The translations under genes were made by a program, and so were the position numbers. This document shows, in pieces, positions 11,231-24,480 of a stretch of DNA of 64,000 bases; position 1 is the stretch's first letter; the number at the start of each line of letters is the position of its first letter. The notes under the pieces are model-generated. The model worked only from the letters and a program-made list of their open reading frames with translations. It made no database searches and had not been told where the DNA came from. Location: the NCBI GenBank assembly GCA_036523395.1, contig DATDEH010000044.1, positions 1 through 64,000 of the forward strand, in the 5' to 3' direction. Source of the DNA: Candidatus Limnocylindria bacterium. GTDB taxonomy: Bacteria > Chloroflexota > Limnocylindria > P2-11E.

Positions 11231-11907
11231 GCCGCGTACAGACCTTCGCGCTCGTCGCGCACGACCATGCCGTGATCGAGATGCACGACGCGACGGCGGA
11301 GCGCGTTGACGATCTCGGCGTTGTGCGTGGCCATGACCAGCGTCGTCCCGAGCTCATTCACGCGGGTCAGCAGCTTGATGATCTCCCAGCTCGTGACGGG
11401 GTCGAGGTTGCCGGTGGGCTCGTCGGCGATGAGGATGCGCGGCCGGTTCACGAGCGCGCGCGCGATGGCGGTGCGCTGCTGCTCGCCGCCGGAGAGCTGG
11501 CTCGGAAAGTGATCGCGACGCGCGGTGAGGCCGACGAGAGACAGAGCGCGCTCGGTCTCTTCCCGCACGAGGCGGCCTTCATGGCCGGTGACGATGAGAG
11601 CGAACGCGACGTTCTCGGCGACGGTCTTGCGTGGCAGGAGCTTGAAGTCCTGGAACACGACGCCGACCTTGCGGCGCAGGCGATGCACGCGCGAGCGCGG
11701 CATGCGTCCCACGTCCTCGCCGTCCACGACGACGCGACCGGTCGTGGCGAGCTCCTCGCGGATCACGAGACGGATCAGCGTGGACTTGCCGGCGCCGGAG
11801 GCACCGACGAGGAAGATGAAGTCGCCGGAGTCGACGCGCAGGTCGACGTCGCGCAGTGCGAATGTCCCGTTCGGGTAGCGCTTGCTGACGTCGTCTAGCG
11901 CGATCAA
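11227..11907 (-). CDS. ftsE: Cell-division ATP-binding protein FtsE
   Basis: 226 residues as annotated from TTG 11907 (no ATG or GTG suits; AGGGAAGG lies upstream at suitable distance). All ABC ATPase motifs are present: Walker [11 protein letters not shown]-loop VFQDFKLL, signature [15 protein letters not shown], Walker [14 protein letters not shown] and the H-loop ATHN. Length and sequence are typical of FtsE. The stop overlaps the ftsX start. The 212 bases between this start and the gyrA stop hold no gene and should contain the operon promoter. Confidence 0.94.
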   Translation of the reverse strand: MIALDDVSKRYPNGTFALRDVDLRVDSGDFIFLVGASGAGKSTLIRLVIREELATTGRVVVDGEDVGRMPRSRVHRLRRKVGVVFQDFKLLPRKTVAENVAFALIVTGHEGRLVREETERALSLVGLTARRDHFPSQLSGGEQQRTAIARALVNRPRILIADEPTGNLDPVTSWEIIKLLTRVNELGTTLVMATHNAEIVNALRRRVVHLDHGMVVRDEREGLYAA

Positions 11908-12119
11908 CCCGATGCCTTCCCTCTCAAGAGCCCGGTCCCGTGGCGCCTGCCTGCTCGTTCTGATGGACAGGCGACACCACGACCCAGAGCTGTCGGGGAG
12001 ACCATATCGGGCTGCATGCGTCGAAACAACGGCCAAATGGGCGCAATTGGTACTGCTGCGACCGAATTCGTACGCGTGATTGAAAGGTCCGGGAGGCTGC
12101 GCCAGTGTGGCTGTCGGAG

Positions 12120-15101
12120 CTATTTCACAGGGAGCTGCGTCTGGGTCGGCCGTGTCGTCGTGAACGTGGCGATGGACGCGATCTTGGCGTCGCCGGTGGT
12201 CATCACCTTCACGCCCATCGTAGGCCGGCCGAGGACGCGGATCTGGTCGAGCGGGGTGCGGATCACGACGCCGGTCGTGGAGATCAGGAGGATCTCCTGA
12301 CTCCCCTCGTCGACCATCTGCATCGCTGCGACGTCGCCGGTCTTCGGGCCGAGCGACGCCAGAATGACACCCTGGCCGCCGCGTCCCTGGGTCGGGAACT
12401 CGTCGACGGAGGTGCGCTTGCCGTAGCCGTTCTCCGTCACCGACAGGACCTCGGTGCGCTGGCGCGCGATACCCATGCCGACGACCTCGTCGCCCTTCTT
12501 CAGGCGGATGCCGGTCACGCCCTGCGTCGACCGGCCCATCGGACGGGCGTCGGAGGCCTTGAACGAGATGCCCTTGCCCTTGCGCGTGGCGAGGATCACG
12601 CGGTCGTCCTTCGCGCAGGCCGCCACCCACGCGAGCTCGTCGCCCTTGCGGAGCGCGATCGCGATGAGCCCGGCGCGGCGAACGGTCGCGTACTCCGAGA
12701 GTGCGGTCTTCTTCACGAAGCCCCTGCGCGTCGACATCATCAGGAACTCAGCTGAGGTCGTGTCGCGCAGCGCGACGAGCGCCGAGACGCGCTCGCCCTG
12801 CTGCATGGCCTCGAGGATGTTCTGGATCGGCGTCCCCTTCGCGGTCCGACTGGCGTCCGGCAGCTCATAGACCTTGAGCGCGAAGACACGCCCGCGATCG
12901 GTGAACACGTACAGCTTGTCGTGGTTGCGCGCGATGACGAGGTGTTGGACGTCGTCCTCGTCGCGTGTCTGCATCCCGATGACGCCGCGGCCGCCGCGGT
13001 GCTGCGCGCGATACGTCGATAGCGGCATGCGCTTGGCGTAGTTGCGGCTCGACAGCGTGATGACGACGTCCTCGTCGGCCACGAGCTGCTCGTCGGTGAA
13101 CTGGCCGGGAACGTCGTCGCGGATCTCGGTGCGGCGGTCGTCTCCGTAGGACTCGGCCAGCGAGGCAAGGTCGGCCTTGATGAGTGCGAGGATCTTCCGC
13201 GGGCTCGCCAGGATCGACTCGAGCTCCGCGATCAGCTTGATCGTCGCCTCGTACTCCTGGTCGATCTTGTCGCGCTCCAAGCCGGATAGGCGGCGGAGCT
13301 GCATCTCCAGGATCGCCTTGGCCTGGGCCTCGGAGAGGCCGAATCCTTCGCGGAGCTTGCCGATGAGGAGCAGCTCCTGGCCCTTGTGTGCGCGGATGAG
13401 CTTGATGATCGCGTCGATGTTGTCGTGCGCGATCTTGAATCCCTCGAGGATGTGGGCGCGCTCCTTCGCCTTCGTAAGGTCGAACTCGGTCCGCCGGCGG
13501 ATGACCTCGCGGCGGTAGTCGACGTGGTGCTGCAGGACCTCCTTGAGCGAGAGGACACGCGGTCCCTGGTCGACGAGCGCGAGCATGTTCAGGTTGAAGG
13601 CGGACTGCATCGCTGTGTGCTTGAACAGGTTGTTCAGCACGCGGTCGGCGGAGTCGTCGCGCTTCACCTCGATCACCACGCGCATGCCTTCGCGGTCGCT
13701 CTCGTCCCGGATGTCGCTGATGCCCTGCAGCTTCTTGTTCTGCACGAGCTCGGCGATCTTCTCGATGAGTGAGGCCTTGTTGACCGCGTACGGTAGCTCG
13801 CTGACGACGATCGCCTCGCGTCCACCCTTCATGTCCTCTTTGTGGGCCCTTGCGCGCATGACGATGCGACCGCGGCCATTCGCGTACGCGCGGCGGATGC
13901 CGTCGATGCGCTCGGACTTGCCGGTCTCGACGTTCTTCTCTTCCTCGAAGCGATAGATGATCCCGCCGCCGGGGAAGTCGGGTCCCAGGATCGTCTCGCA
14001 CAGATCGTCGTTCGTGAGGTCGGGGTCATCGATGAGACGCTGTGTCGCCGCGACGACCTCTCGCAGGTTGTGCGGCGGTATGTTCGTCGCCATGCCGACG
14101 GCGATCCCGGCGGAGCCGTTCACGAGAAGGTTCGGCAGCCGCGCCGGGAGCACCGTGGGCTGCTGGTGGCGGTTGTCGTAGTTCGGGATGAAGTCAACGG
14201 TGTTCTTCTCGATGTCCGCGAGGATCTCGGCGCTGACGGCCGCGAGGCGCGCCTCGGTGTAGCGCGACGCGCCGGGCGGGTCGTCGTCGATCGAGTTGTG
14301 GACGAAGATCCCCGCCGCCAGCGCGAAGTTCTGCGTGAGGTCGACCGTCAGGTCGTACACGTCGGCGCGGCCGGCCGGCTCGACCTTCGCGACCTTCTGC
14401 CCCAGGCTCGCTGGAATCGGGAACGCGCCGGTCCGATGGAGCCGCTCGGGGATCGAGGAGCGCGCGAACGGCATGAGCTGGTCCTTCGGCTTGAGCTGCT
14501 GCGCCTCGCGATACGTCCCGTCACGGAGCATGAAGCGGTGGTCCGGCGTGCAGACGACCTCCGCTCCGGCCTCGAGCGTGACCTTCACGACGGGGTCGTT
14601 GCGGCGGACGAGACGCGGCGCGCGCATCGGCTTGATGCGCACGTTGCGGTGCGCGTCGACGGTGAAGACGTCGACACGCGCGCCGCGGTGCGCCATGTCG
14701 ACGAGCTCGGCCAAGGTCTTCTGCTCGCCGTTGTACAGCTCGACCTTCGTGTCGCCGGCGAAGCAGCCGAAGTTCCCCTGGCCCTGCACCAGCGGGTAGC
14801 GCGCGGCGAAGTCCTGCGCGAGGCGCACGAGCGCGTCATAGATCGGCACGTCGCCGTGGGGGTGGTACTTCCCCATCACCTCGCCGACGATGGCCGCGCA
14901 CTTTCGGTACGGCCGATCGTTTCGCAGGCCCATCTCGTGCATGCCGTAGAGGATCCGCCGCTGAACAGGCTTCAGCCCGTCGCGGACATCGGGCAGCGCG
15001 CGCGCGACGATGACGCTCATCGAGTAGTCGAGGTACGCCTTGCGCATCTCGTCCTCGAGATCGGCGCCGATCACGCGGTCGTCCCCTGGTTGCTGCATCA
15101 C
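12120..15101 (-). CDS. gyrA: DNA gyrase subunit A with in-frame mini-intein
   Basis: 993 codons, 836 without the intein (residues 113-269), which is the normal GyrA length. The N-terminal region has [14 protein letters not shown] and YHPHGD. The catalytic tyrosine is in RYTEARL just after the intein. The C-terminal beta-pinwheel carries a GyrA-box variant, QHRGGRG (canonical QRRGGKG), which supports gyrase rather than topoisomerase IV. GyrA forms the breakage-reunion half of the A2B2 enzyme that introduces negative supercoils. Its ATG overlaps the stop of the thioesterase gene (ATGA), and gyrB lies upstream on the same strand. Confidence 0.97.
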   Translation of the reverse strand: MMQQPGDDRVIGADLEDEMRKAYLDYSMSVIVARALPDVRDGLKPVQRRILYGMHEMGLRNDRPYRKCAAIVGEVMGKYHPHGDVPIYDALVRLAQDFAARYPLVQGQGNFGCFAGDTKVELYNGEQKTLAELVDMAHRGARVDVFTVDAHRNVRIKPMRAPRLVRRNDPVVKVTLEAGAEVVCTPDHRFMLRDGTYREAQQLKPKDQLMPFARSSIPERLHRTGAFPIPASLGQKVAKVEPAGRADVYDLTVDLTQNFALAAGIFVHNSIDDDPPGASRYTEARLAAVSAEILADIEKNTVDFIPNYDNRHQQPTVLPARLPNLLVNGSAGIAVGMATNIPPHNLREVVAATQRLIDDPDLTNDDLCETILGPDFPGGGIIYRFEEEKNVETGKSERIDGIRRAYANGRGRIVMRARAHKEDMKGGREAIVVSELPYAVNKASLIEKIAELVQNKKLQGISDIRDESDREGMRVVIEVKRDDSADRVLNNLFKHTAMQSAFNLNMLALVDQGPRVLSLKEVLQHHVDYRREVIRRRTEFDLTKAKERAHILEGFKIAHDNIDAIIKLIRAHKGQELLLIGKLREGFGLSEAQAKAILEMQLRRLSGLERDKIDQEYEATIKLIAELESILASPRKILALIKADLASLAESYGDDRRTEIRDDVPGQFTDEQLVADEDVVITLSSRNYAKRMPLSTYRAQHRGGRGVIGMQTRDEDDVQHLVIARNHDKLYVFTDRGRVFALKVYELPDASRTAKGTPIQNILEAMQQGERVSALVALRDTTSAEFLMMSTRRGFVKKTALSEYATVRRAGLIAIALRKGDELAWVAACAKDDRVILATRKGKGISFKASDARPMGRSTQGVTGIRLKKGDEVVGMGIARQRTEVLSVTENGYGKRTSVDEFPTQGRGGQGVILASLGPKTGDVAAMQMVDEGSQEILLISTTGVVIRTPLDQIRVLGRPTMGVKVMTTGDAKIASIATFTTTRPTQTQLPVK
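14295..14765 (-). other. GyrA mini-intein (157 residues, no homing endonuclease)
   Basis: The insert begins with Cys directly after NFG and ends VHN directly before SIDDDPPG, so all splicing-junction residues are present (Cys1, C-terminal His-Asn, +1 Ser). Block A is CFAGDTKV. Block B has the TxxH motif (CTPDHRF). Blocks F and G are at the end ([22 protein letters not shown]). At 157 residues there is no room for a LAGLIDADG or HNH endonuclease. Excision would restore GNFG-SID, the normal gyrase sequence. The mycobacterial GyrA inteins sit further downstream, between Y and T of RYTEARL, so this is a different site. Confidence 0.93.
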
Positions 15102-15633
15102 GTCCGCAGGTGCTCCCTCTTCCCGTTCTGCTCGACCCGCTCTCGCTCGACCGCGTCGCGCACGCGCGCGAAGGCTTCATCGGTACCCGAGTAGCGCAGC
15201 GCGAGCTCGCGACGACGATCCTCCGGCATCACGAGGAACGTCGCGTCCGCCTCGGCGAGCACGGCGCCGTCGCTCGCGCGCGACACGGTCCCGTGCGTCT
15301 CGATCGCCCGGCTGCGCTTGCGAGCGACCTCACCCACGACACGCAGCTCTTCGCCCACCGGCACGGGCTGCCGGAACGTGACGTTGATTCGCGCGGTCAC
15401 GCCCCAGATGCCCTGATGGAAGATCGCCCAGCCCATCGTCTCGTCAAGCAGCGCCGTGACGATGCCGCCGTGCACCGTGCCGTCGTATCCCTCGTGCTGC
15501 CGCTGCGGCGTGAACTGCGTCTCGGCGCGGTCGCGTGACACGTCGAAGTCGAGGTGCAGGCCAGACTCGTTGCGGCGGCCGCAGGCAAAGCACCAGTGCT
15601 CGAAGTCGATGCCGAGCTCCGACAGTCGCGCCA

Positions 15634-15634
<1 letters not shown>
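15098..15634 (-). CDS. Hotdog-fold acyl-CoA thioesterase (PaaI-like)
   Basis: 178 residues from GTG 15634, which overlaps the gyrB stop by one base (TAGTG). An N-terminal Cys pair ([16 protein letters not shown]) precedes the hotdog core, with the family motif [16 protein letters not shown]. This is the PaaI/YbgC-like 4HBT arrangement, with an acidic catalytic residue on the central helix. It would hydrolyse an acyl-CoA thioester; the substrate is unknown. It sits, unusually, between gyrB and gyrA and overlaps the gyrA start by 4 bases. Confidence 0.85.
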
Positions 15635-18699
<3,065 letters not shown>

Positions 18700-18700
<1 letters not shown>

Positions 18701-19491
18701 CAGGCTATCGCCCCGGTCAGCGCGATCGGCTCGCGCGCTTTGAGCCTGGTGATGAGCTCGCGGGCCAGCTCGGCGTATGCCTTGGCGGCACGTGACTGCG
18801 GGTCGTAGAGGCTTATCGGCTTGCCGTGGCTCGGCGCCTCCGCCAGGCGTACCGTGCGTGGGATCCGTGAGCGGGCGACGAGCTTCGGAAAGTGCTTGCG
18901 GACCTCGTCGATGACCTGCATGGAGAGGCGATTCCGACGGTCCTCCATGGTGAGGACGATTGCGAGGACCTCGAGCTTCTCGTTGAGCCGCTCCCGCACA
19001 GCCTCGATCGTGTCGAGCAGCTGCGCCAGTCCTTCGAGCGCGTAGTACTCGCACTGCACCGGGACGACCACGCCGTCGCCGGCTGCAAGCGCGTTCACGG
19101 TCAGCAGACCCAGCGAGGGCGGACAGTCGACGATCACGGTGTCGTAGGCCGAGGCCTCGCGGAGCGCCTTGCGGAGGCGGTATTCCCGCGCCATCACTGG
19201 CACAAGCTCGACCTCTGCACCGGCCATCTCCGGACCTGAAGGCAAGAGGTCGAGGCCCGCGACAGCCGTCGGCACGACTGCTTCAGCAAGAGGACGATCT
19301 CGAAGCAGCACACCATAGATGCCATTCGCTCGCTCCTTGCTGATCCCAAGGCCACTGGTGGCATTCGCTTGGGGGTCCAGGTCAACAATCAGGACCCGCT
19401 GGCCGCGCTCGACCATTGCGGCGCCGAGGCTGATGGCAGTGGTCGTTTTCCCCACTCCGCCCTTCTGATTGCTCACCACGAGGACCGTCAT
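18700..19491 (-). CDS. parA: Chromosome-partitioning ATPase ParA (Soj)
   Basis: 263 residues from ATG 19491, chosen because GGGGG lies five bases upstream; a GTG at 19506 would add five residues. The deviant Walker A motif KGGVGKTT, the A' motif DLDPQANAT, and the Walker B region DTVIVDCPPSLGLLT are clear. The protein is short, without the N-terminal DNA-binding domain of plasmid ParAs, as in chromosomal Soj. It drives ParB-parS complexes along the nucleoid. A parS-like site lies directly upstream. Confidence 0.95.
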
Positions 19492-19500
19492 TTCGCCCCC

Positions 19501-19516
19501 TGTCACACGTGAAACA
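19501..19516. promoter_or_regulatory. parS-like ParB-binding site
   Basis: TGTCACACGTGAAACA matches the conserved 16-bp chromosomal parS palindrome (TGTTTCACGTGAAACA) at 14 of 16 positions, with the CACGTG core intact. It lies 10 bases upstream of the chosen parA start, a usual place for a parS or an autoregulatory ParB site. Two mismatches in one arm mean it could be a weaker site. Confidence 0.75.
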
Positions 19517-19732
19517 TGGGCCGCTAAACCTATGGAAAACTGGGAACGAAACTGCGCCTGTCCGTGGCCTCGATTCTATCCGAAACACACTAATGTCGTC
19601 TTGTATCAGTTCCTGCCCATCCTGCGGTACATCACTCTCCGCGCTTTACCAGCGTGGACTTGTCGGCAACTCCGTCGCATGTGCTCGAAGGGCCGCAGAA
19701 CGGCAAAGTCCTGCCTGATAATTCTGCGCGGG

Positions 19733-20881
19733 ATGGGAGCTCGCTGGAGCGTAGCCACAAAACGTGCGGTCGTGGTGGCGTTTGCCGCCCTCCTGATCCT
19801 GCTCTTGTGGCGGGCCGGCGAGGTCGTTCAGCCCTTCATCTGGGGCCTCGTCGTCGCATACGTCCTGCTACCGGTTGTGGGTGCGATCGAACGGCGGTTC
19901 TCCCTCCCGCGGACGGCGGCGGCGCTCGCCGTCTTCGTCGCCCTCCTCGCAATCATTTTTGGCGGCGGTCGCCTGGTGATCCCACGCGTCGTGGAGAACG
20001 CGGGAGATCTGCAGAAGAACTGGCCGGTGCTGGTGGCCAACGTCCAGCAGACGATCTCCAACACGTTCGACCAGATCGGCCTCAGCGACCTGGATGATGT
20101 GCTCATCGGACCGAACGTGGACGACATCGAGCGGCAGATCGCGGCGATGGCACAGCGGACGGCGCTGCCGTTCGCGATCGCCTTCGGCCACTTCCTGCTG
20201 GAGTTCCTCGTGTTCTTGATCGCGACGTTCCTGCTGCTTCGCGACGCCCCACGGCTCTACGAGTTCGTGCGGCGCAATCTGCCCGGGCGCCAGCGCCGTG
20301 AGATCGTGCAGGTCCTCGGCGAAACGAACGTGATGCTGGGCCGCTACATTCGGGGGCAGCTCTTCCTCGTGCTGCTCATGTCGACGGTGACGACGATCGC
20401 GCTCACGCTTCTCGGCATTCCGTACAGCGTCTTGCTCGGTGTGCTCACCGGTCTTCTCGAGACGATCCCGTTCGTCGGTCCGATCACGGCCGGCGCGATC
20501 GCGTGCCTCGTGGCACTCGGTCACCCGAATCCGTTCGGCTGGTCACAGCTCGTGTATGTCGGAGTCGTCGCCATCATGTACACGATCCTCCGACACGCCG
20601 AGGACTATCTCGTGATCCCGACGGTCATCGGTCGCGCCGTGCGACTGCATCCCGCGCTAGTGATCTTTTCGCTCCTCACCGGCGGCGCGGTGTTCGGTCT
20701 GCTCGGGATCATCTTGGCGGTGCCGATCGCCGCGACGGTGCGGCTCGTGCTCATCTACGTGGGCGCGAAGATGCGCGACGAGGACCCCTTCCCGCAGCTC
20801 GAGGTGGAGCTGGCGGAGGCGACCGAGGCCGGCGGCGACACGATCGAGGCGACACGCGTCCCGGGGCGGGCCCGTCCCTAG
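19733..20881 (+). CDS. AI-2E-family permease
   Basis: 382 residues from ATG 19733. About eight transmembrane helices are arranged as in the AI-2E/PerM family. The conserved late segment is GLLETIPFVGPITAGAIA, followed by a final helix pair (LLGIILAVPIAATVRL). The long soluble region between helices 3 and 4 (about residues 70-130) is also typical. Substrates are proven for few members (autoinducer-2 export, Na+/H+ exchange), so transport specificity is open. It is divergent from parA. The 240 bases between the two starts hold the parS-like site and, on the minus strand, a possible -10 (TAGAAT, 19573-19578). Confidence 0.8.
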   Translation: MGARWSVATKRAVVVAFAALLILLLWRAGEVVQPFIWGLVVAYVLLPVVGAIERRFSLPRTAAALAVFVALLAIIFGGGRLVIPRVVENAGDLQKNWPVLVANVQQTISNTFDQIGLSDLDDVLIGPNVDDIERQIAAMAQRTALPFAIAFGHFLLEFLVFLIATFLLLRDAPRLYEFVRRNLPGRQRREIVQVLGETNVMLGRYIRGQLFLVLLMSTVTTIALTLLGIPYSVLLGVLTGLLETIPFVGPITAGAIACLVALGHPNPFGWSQLVYVGVVAIMYTILRHAEDYLVIPTVIGRAVRLHPALVIFSLLTGGAVFGLLGIILAVPIAATVRLVLIYVGAKMRDEDPFPQLEVELAEATEAGGDTIEATRVPGRARP

Positions 20882-20942
20882 GGCCACTTACGCGTAGCGT
20901 CCTGAGGCCGTTCGCGTTCCGCCATTACCAGAGGAGGGCTCC

Positions 20943-21446
20943 GTGCGCTTCGCGCTCGCCATAGTCATCCCGCTCGCGGCGGCGCTCCTCCAGGGATCGG
21001 TGGTGCCGTTCATGTCCGTAGCCGGCGCGCGTCCCAACCTCCCCGTACTGGTGGCCGCCTCCTGGTCGGTCGCCGCCGGCGCGCGGGAGGCTGTTTGGTG
21101 GGCCTTTGTCGGCGGACTCACGGCGGATCTGCTTTCCGGCGGCCCGCTTGGCGCGCTCGCCCTGGCGACGCTGGTGCCTGTGGCGGCGGTCGGGCTGGGG
21201 GAGAGCACGGGCCGTCCGCGCTCGATCGTCGGCGGAGCCCTCCTCGTCGGCGTGGCGACGCTTGGCGCAGGCCTCCTGTACCTCCTGATCCTGCTCGTCG
21301 TCGGACAGCCGCTGTCGGATCCGCTACTTCTCGCCGGTGGAGCGGCTGCCGGTGCGATCTACAACGGCCTCCTCGCGATCGCTACCTATCCGATCGCCAG
21401 ATCCATGCGCCACATGACCGAGAAGCAGGCATCCTTCGGACTATGA
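20943..21446 (+). CDS. mreD: Rod-shape-determining membrane protein MreD
   Basis: 167 residues from GTG 20943 behind GAGGAGGG. Four to five hydrophobic helices are present, and the FVGGLTADLLSGGPLGALAL segment matches the MreD core. It is recognised chiefly by that core and by position directly before mrdA and rodA, overlapping mrdA by ATGA. MreD belongs to the elongasome that guides lateral cell-wall synthesis. mreB and mreC are not in this window. Confidence 0.85.
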   Translation: MRFALAIVIPLAAALLQGSVVPFMSVAGARPNLPVLVAASWSVAAGAREAVWWAFVGGLTADLLSGGPLGALALATLVPVAAVGLGESTGRPRSIVGGALLVGVATLGAGLLYLLILLVVGQPLSDPLLLAGGAAAGAIYNGLLAIATYPIARSMRHMTEKQASFGL

Positions 21447-23317
21447 GACAGACGTCGCGCGACTTCGTCCGACCAAATCGCTTCATCGCGATGGGGATCG
21501 CGGTCGTGCTCGTCTTCGCCGGACTCACGGTGCGCCTTTGGGATCTGCAGGTCGTGACCGGTAGCCATTACCGTGACCTCGCCGAGCAGAACCGCGTGCT
21601 GCGTCTACCGGTCGAGGCGGAGCGGGGGACCATCGTCGACCGCAACGGCAAGGTGCTCGCGCGGAATCTCCCCGGATTCGCCGTCACGGTGATCCCAGTG
21701 GACGTGCCGCGCCCGAAACAGGAGGAGCTCGCGCAGCGTTTGGGCGCGCTCATCGCTCGCGCACCGAGCGATGTGTACAACGCGATCGATATCCAGCGAG
21801 CGCGCAACCCGTACGAGCCGGTGAAGATCTCGCTCCGGCCGGTCGCGCGCGACATCGCGCTGTTGCTGTCGGAGCGCGCTGAGATGTTCCCGGGAGTGCG
21901 CGTCGAAGCCGAGTCGATCCGGTCGTACGCGGACGCGGTCCTCTACTCACCACTCCTGGGATACGTCGGTCCGGTGACCGAAGACGAGTTCGAAGCGCTC
22001 CGCGACAAGGGCTACCTGCAAACGGATCTCATCGGCCGCACCGGTCTCGAGTACGAGTACGAGAACTACCTGCGCGGCAGGTATGGCTGGCGTGAGATCG
22101 AGCGCGACGCGGCACAGCGCGAGATCAAGCAGCTCGCGTATTCACCGCCGACGACCGGAAACAGCCTCGTGCTCACCATCGACGACCGCCTGCAGAAGCT
22201 GATCGAGGGCGAGCTGAAGAAGGGCGTCGACCAGGATCTCTTCACCCAGGCCGTCGGGATCGCGATGAACCCGCAGAACGGCGAGATCCTCGCGATGTAC
22301 TCCAACCCCGGCTACGACAACAACTGGTTCATCAACGGCATCACGCCCGAGCAGATGGCGCAGCTCAATGGCGACGACCGCCATCCGCTGGTGAACAAGG
22401 CGATCGGCGACATCTATCCGCCGGGCTCGACGTTCAAGATGGTCACCGGCCTCTCGGCGCTGAGCGAGGGGATCGCGAACCGCAGCACGGTCGTGAACGT
22501 GACGTCGAACGTGCTGAACGTCGGCGGCTTCAACTTCTACGACTGGCGCGCGCACGGTTCGCTCGATTTCGTCAACGGGTTCGCGCATTCGAGTGACATC
22601 TACTTCTACACGCTGGGCGGCGGCAACCCGAATACAGGACGCGCGGGCGTCGGCCCCGAGGCGATCTACAAGTACGGGAGCGACCTCGGCTTTGGCGCCC
22701 GGACCGGCATCGATCTGCCCGGCGAGGCCACCGGGATCATGCCGAGCCCGGCGTGGAAGCTGCAGACGTTCGATGAGCCGTGGACGATCGGCAACACGTA
22801 TCACGAGTCGATCGGTCAGGGCTTCGTCGCCGTGACTCCGCTCCAGCTGCTCAATGCGTACTCGATCGTCGCGAACGGCGGCACGTTCTACCAGCCGCAC
22901 CTCCTGAAAGAGGTCGTCGGTCCGCAGGGGAACGTGGTCTTCAGGCAACAGCCCAACGTCGTGCGGAAGGTCGGCATCACGCAGGAGAACCTCACGCTGC
23001 TGCGCGAGTCGGCGCGGCGCGTGGTCACGATCGGGCACGCCTTCATGCCGAACGCGAAGCTGCCCATCGCCGGAAAGACCGGCACCGCGGAGTTCGGCTC
23101 CTCGGCGGGGAAGGACACCGCGGGCCGCAACAAGCTCGGCTTCCACAACTGGTTCGTGTCCTTCCTGCCGAAGGCGGACAACACCGACCCGACGGCCGAG
23201 ATCGCGATGGTGATCTTCACCTTCGACTCGAGCCGCTCCCTGTGCGAGAACTGCTTCAATCCCGCCGTCGGTATGACGCAGCGGATCCTCGAGGCCTATG
23301 TGGTGGGGCCAAAGTGA
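21443..23317 (+). CDS. mrdA: Penicillin-binding protein 2 (elongasome transpeptidase)
   Basis: 624 residues. One transmembrane helix near residues 15-35 anchors the protein, followed by a dimerisation domain with the segment RGTIVDRNGKVLA. The transpeptidase motifs are complete: SxxK at S329-T-F-K332, SxN-type S383-S-D385, and KTGT at 545-548. The SSD variant of the second motif is common in PBP2. It forms the peptide cross-links of lateral wall growth together with RodA, whose GTG overlaps this stop. Confidence 0.94.
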   Translation: MRQTSRDFVRPNRFIAMGIAVVLVFAGLTVRLWDLQVVTGSHYRDLAEQNRVLRLPVEAERGTIVDRNGKVLARNLPGFAVTVIPVDVPRPKQEELAQRLGALIARAPSDVYNAIDIQRARNPYEPVKISLRPVARDIALLLSERAEMFPGVRVEAESIRSYADAVLYSPLLGYVGPVTEDEFEALRDKGYLQTDLIGRTGLEYEYENYLRGRYGWREIERDAAQREIKQLAYSPPTTGNSLVLTIDDRLQKLIEGELKKGVDQDLFTQAVGIAMNPQNGEILAMYSNPGYDNNWFINGITPEQMAQLNGDDRHPLVNKAIGDIYPPGSTFKMVTGLSALSEGIANRSTVVNVTSNVLNVGGFNFYDWRAHGSLDFVNGFAHSSDIYFYTLGGGNPNTGRAGVGPEAIYKYGSDLGFGARTGIDLPGEATGIMPSPAWKLQTFDEPWTIGNTYHESIGQGFVAVTPLQLLNAYSIVANGGTFYQPHLLKEVVGPQGNVVFRQQPNVVRKVGITQENLTLLRESARRVVTIGHAFMPNAKLPIAGKTGTAEFGSSAGKDTAGRNKLGFHNWFVSFLPKADNTDPTAEIAMVIFTFDSSRSLCENCFNPAVGMTQRILEAYVVGPK

Positions 23318-24480
23318 GCGTCAAAGCGCTCGACATGCGGCGCTCGTCTGCGTCGCCGCTGCACGACCGGCCGCACGCCAGGCGGCTGGACCAGGTCGAT
23401 CCGTACCTCCTCATCGCGACCCTGCTCCTCATCGGGTACGGGCTGGTCATGACGTACGCGGTCACCGTCGAGTCGCGCACCCTGACCGGCGACCCGATGC
23501 AGTTCGTCATCCGCGGCGCGCTGTGGGCCGCGATAGGCGTGGCGGTCATGGTGGCAGTCGCGATGTTCGACTACGCGTGGCTCGGCACCTTCGCGCCGCT
23601 CCTCTATCTGCTTACGCTCGGCCTGCTCGGCGTGGTGCTGGTCATCGGCACGTCGTCACTCGGCGCGCAGCGCTCGGTGAACTTCGGCGGGCTTTCATTC
23701 CAGTTCAGCGAGATCGCGAAGGTGCTCATGATCGTGGTACTCGCGAAATTCTTCGCCGATCGCATCGATAAGATCGGCTCGCCTCTGACGATCCTGGGTG
23801 GCCTCGTCTTCCTCGGGCCGGCGGTGTTGCTCGTCTACCGGCAACCTGACCTCGGGACGACGCTCGTCTTTGTCGCGATCTTCTTCGGCATGGCGTTCAT
23901 GGCCGGCGCGCGCCTGTGGCAGCTCATCGGGATGGTCGCCGTCGCCGGCGCGTCGTTCCCAGTGATCTGGAACGTCCTGAAGCCCTACCAGCAGGCGCGC
24001 CTCACCGCGTTCCTCGATCCGTACTCCGATCCACAGGGAGCCGGCTGGAACATCATCCAGTCGCTCATCGCCGTGGGTTCCGGCGGACCGACGGGAAAGG
24101 GCCTCACGGCCGGAACGCAGTCGCCGCTTGGCTATCTCCCCATCGCCGAATCCGACTTTGTCTTCGCCGGGCTCGCCGAGGATCTCGGCTTCATGGGCGC
24201 GATGATCCTCTTCGGGGTCTACATCCTGCTGCTCGTGGCCGCGCTGCGCGTCGCGTTCCGCGCGCGCGATCCGTTCGGGATGCTGCTCGCCTCCGGCGTC
24301 GTCGCGATGCTCGTGTTCCAGATCCTGGTCAATGTCGGCATGGCGATCTCGCTCATGCCCGTGACGGGCATCCCGCTGCCGTTCATCTCGCACGGCGGCA
24401 GCTCGCTCGTGTCGATCTGCTTCGCGCTCGGCGTGTTGCAATCGGTCGCGATGCGACGCCCCGGACCGGAGATCGGCTAG
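23314..24480 (+). CDS. rodA: RodA, SEDS peptidoglycan glycosyltransferase
   Basis: 388 residues from GTG 23314 (GTGA overlap with mrdA). About ten transmembrane helices are present. The SEDS signatures are visible: FQFSEIAKVLMIVVLAKFF, VYRQPDLGTTLVF, LIAVGSGGPTGKGL, LPIAESDFVFAGLAEDLGFMG (with the catalytic Asp region) and the end MPVTGIPLPFISHGGSSL. It polymerises lipid II into glycan strands in complex with PBP2. Its stop shares CTAG with the convergent DUF402 gene. Confidence 0.95.
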   Translation: MSVKALDMRRSSASPLHDRPHARRLDQVDPYLLIATLLLIGYGLVMTYAVTVESRTLTGDPMQFVIRGALWAAIGVAVMVAVAMFDYAWLGTFAPLLYLLTLGLLGVVLVIGTSSLGAQRSVNFGGLSFQFSEIAKVLMIVVLAKFFADRIDKIGSPLTILGGLVFLGPAVLLVYRQPDLGTTLVFVAIFFGMAFMAGARLWQLIGMVAVAGASFPVIWNVLKPYQQARLTAFLDPYSDPQGAGWNIIQSLIAVGSGGPTGKGLTAGTQSPLGYLPIAESDFVFAGLAEDLGFMGAMILFGVYILLLVAALRVAFRARDPFGMLLASGVVAMLVFQILVNVGMAISLMPVTGIPLPFISHGGSSLVSICFALGVLQSVAMRRPGPEIG

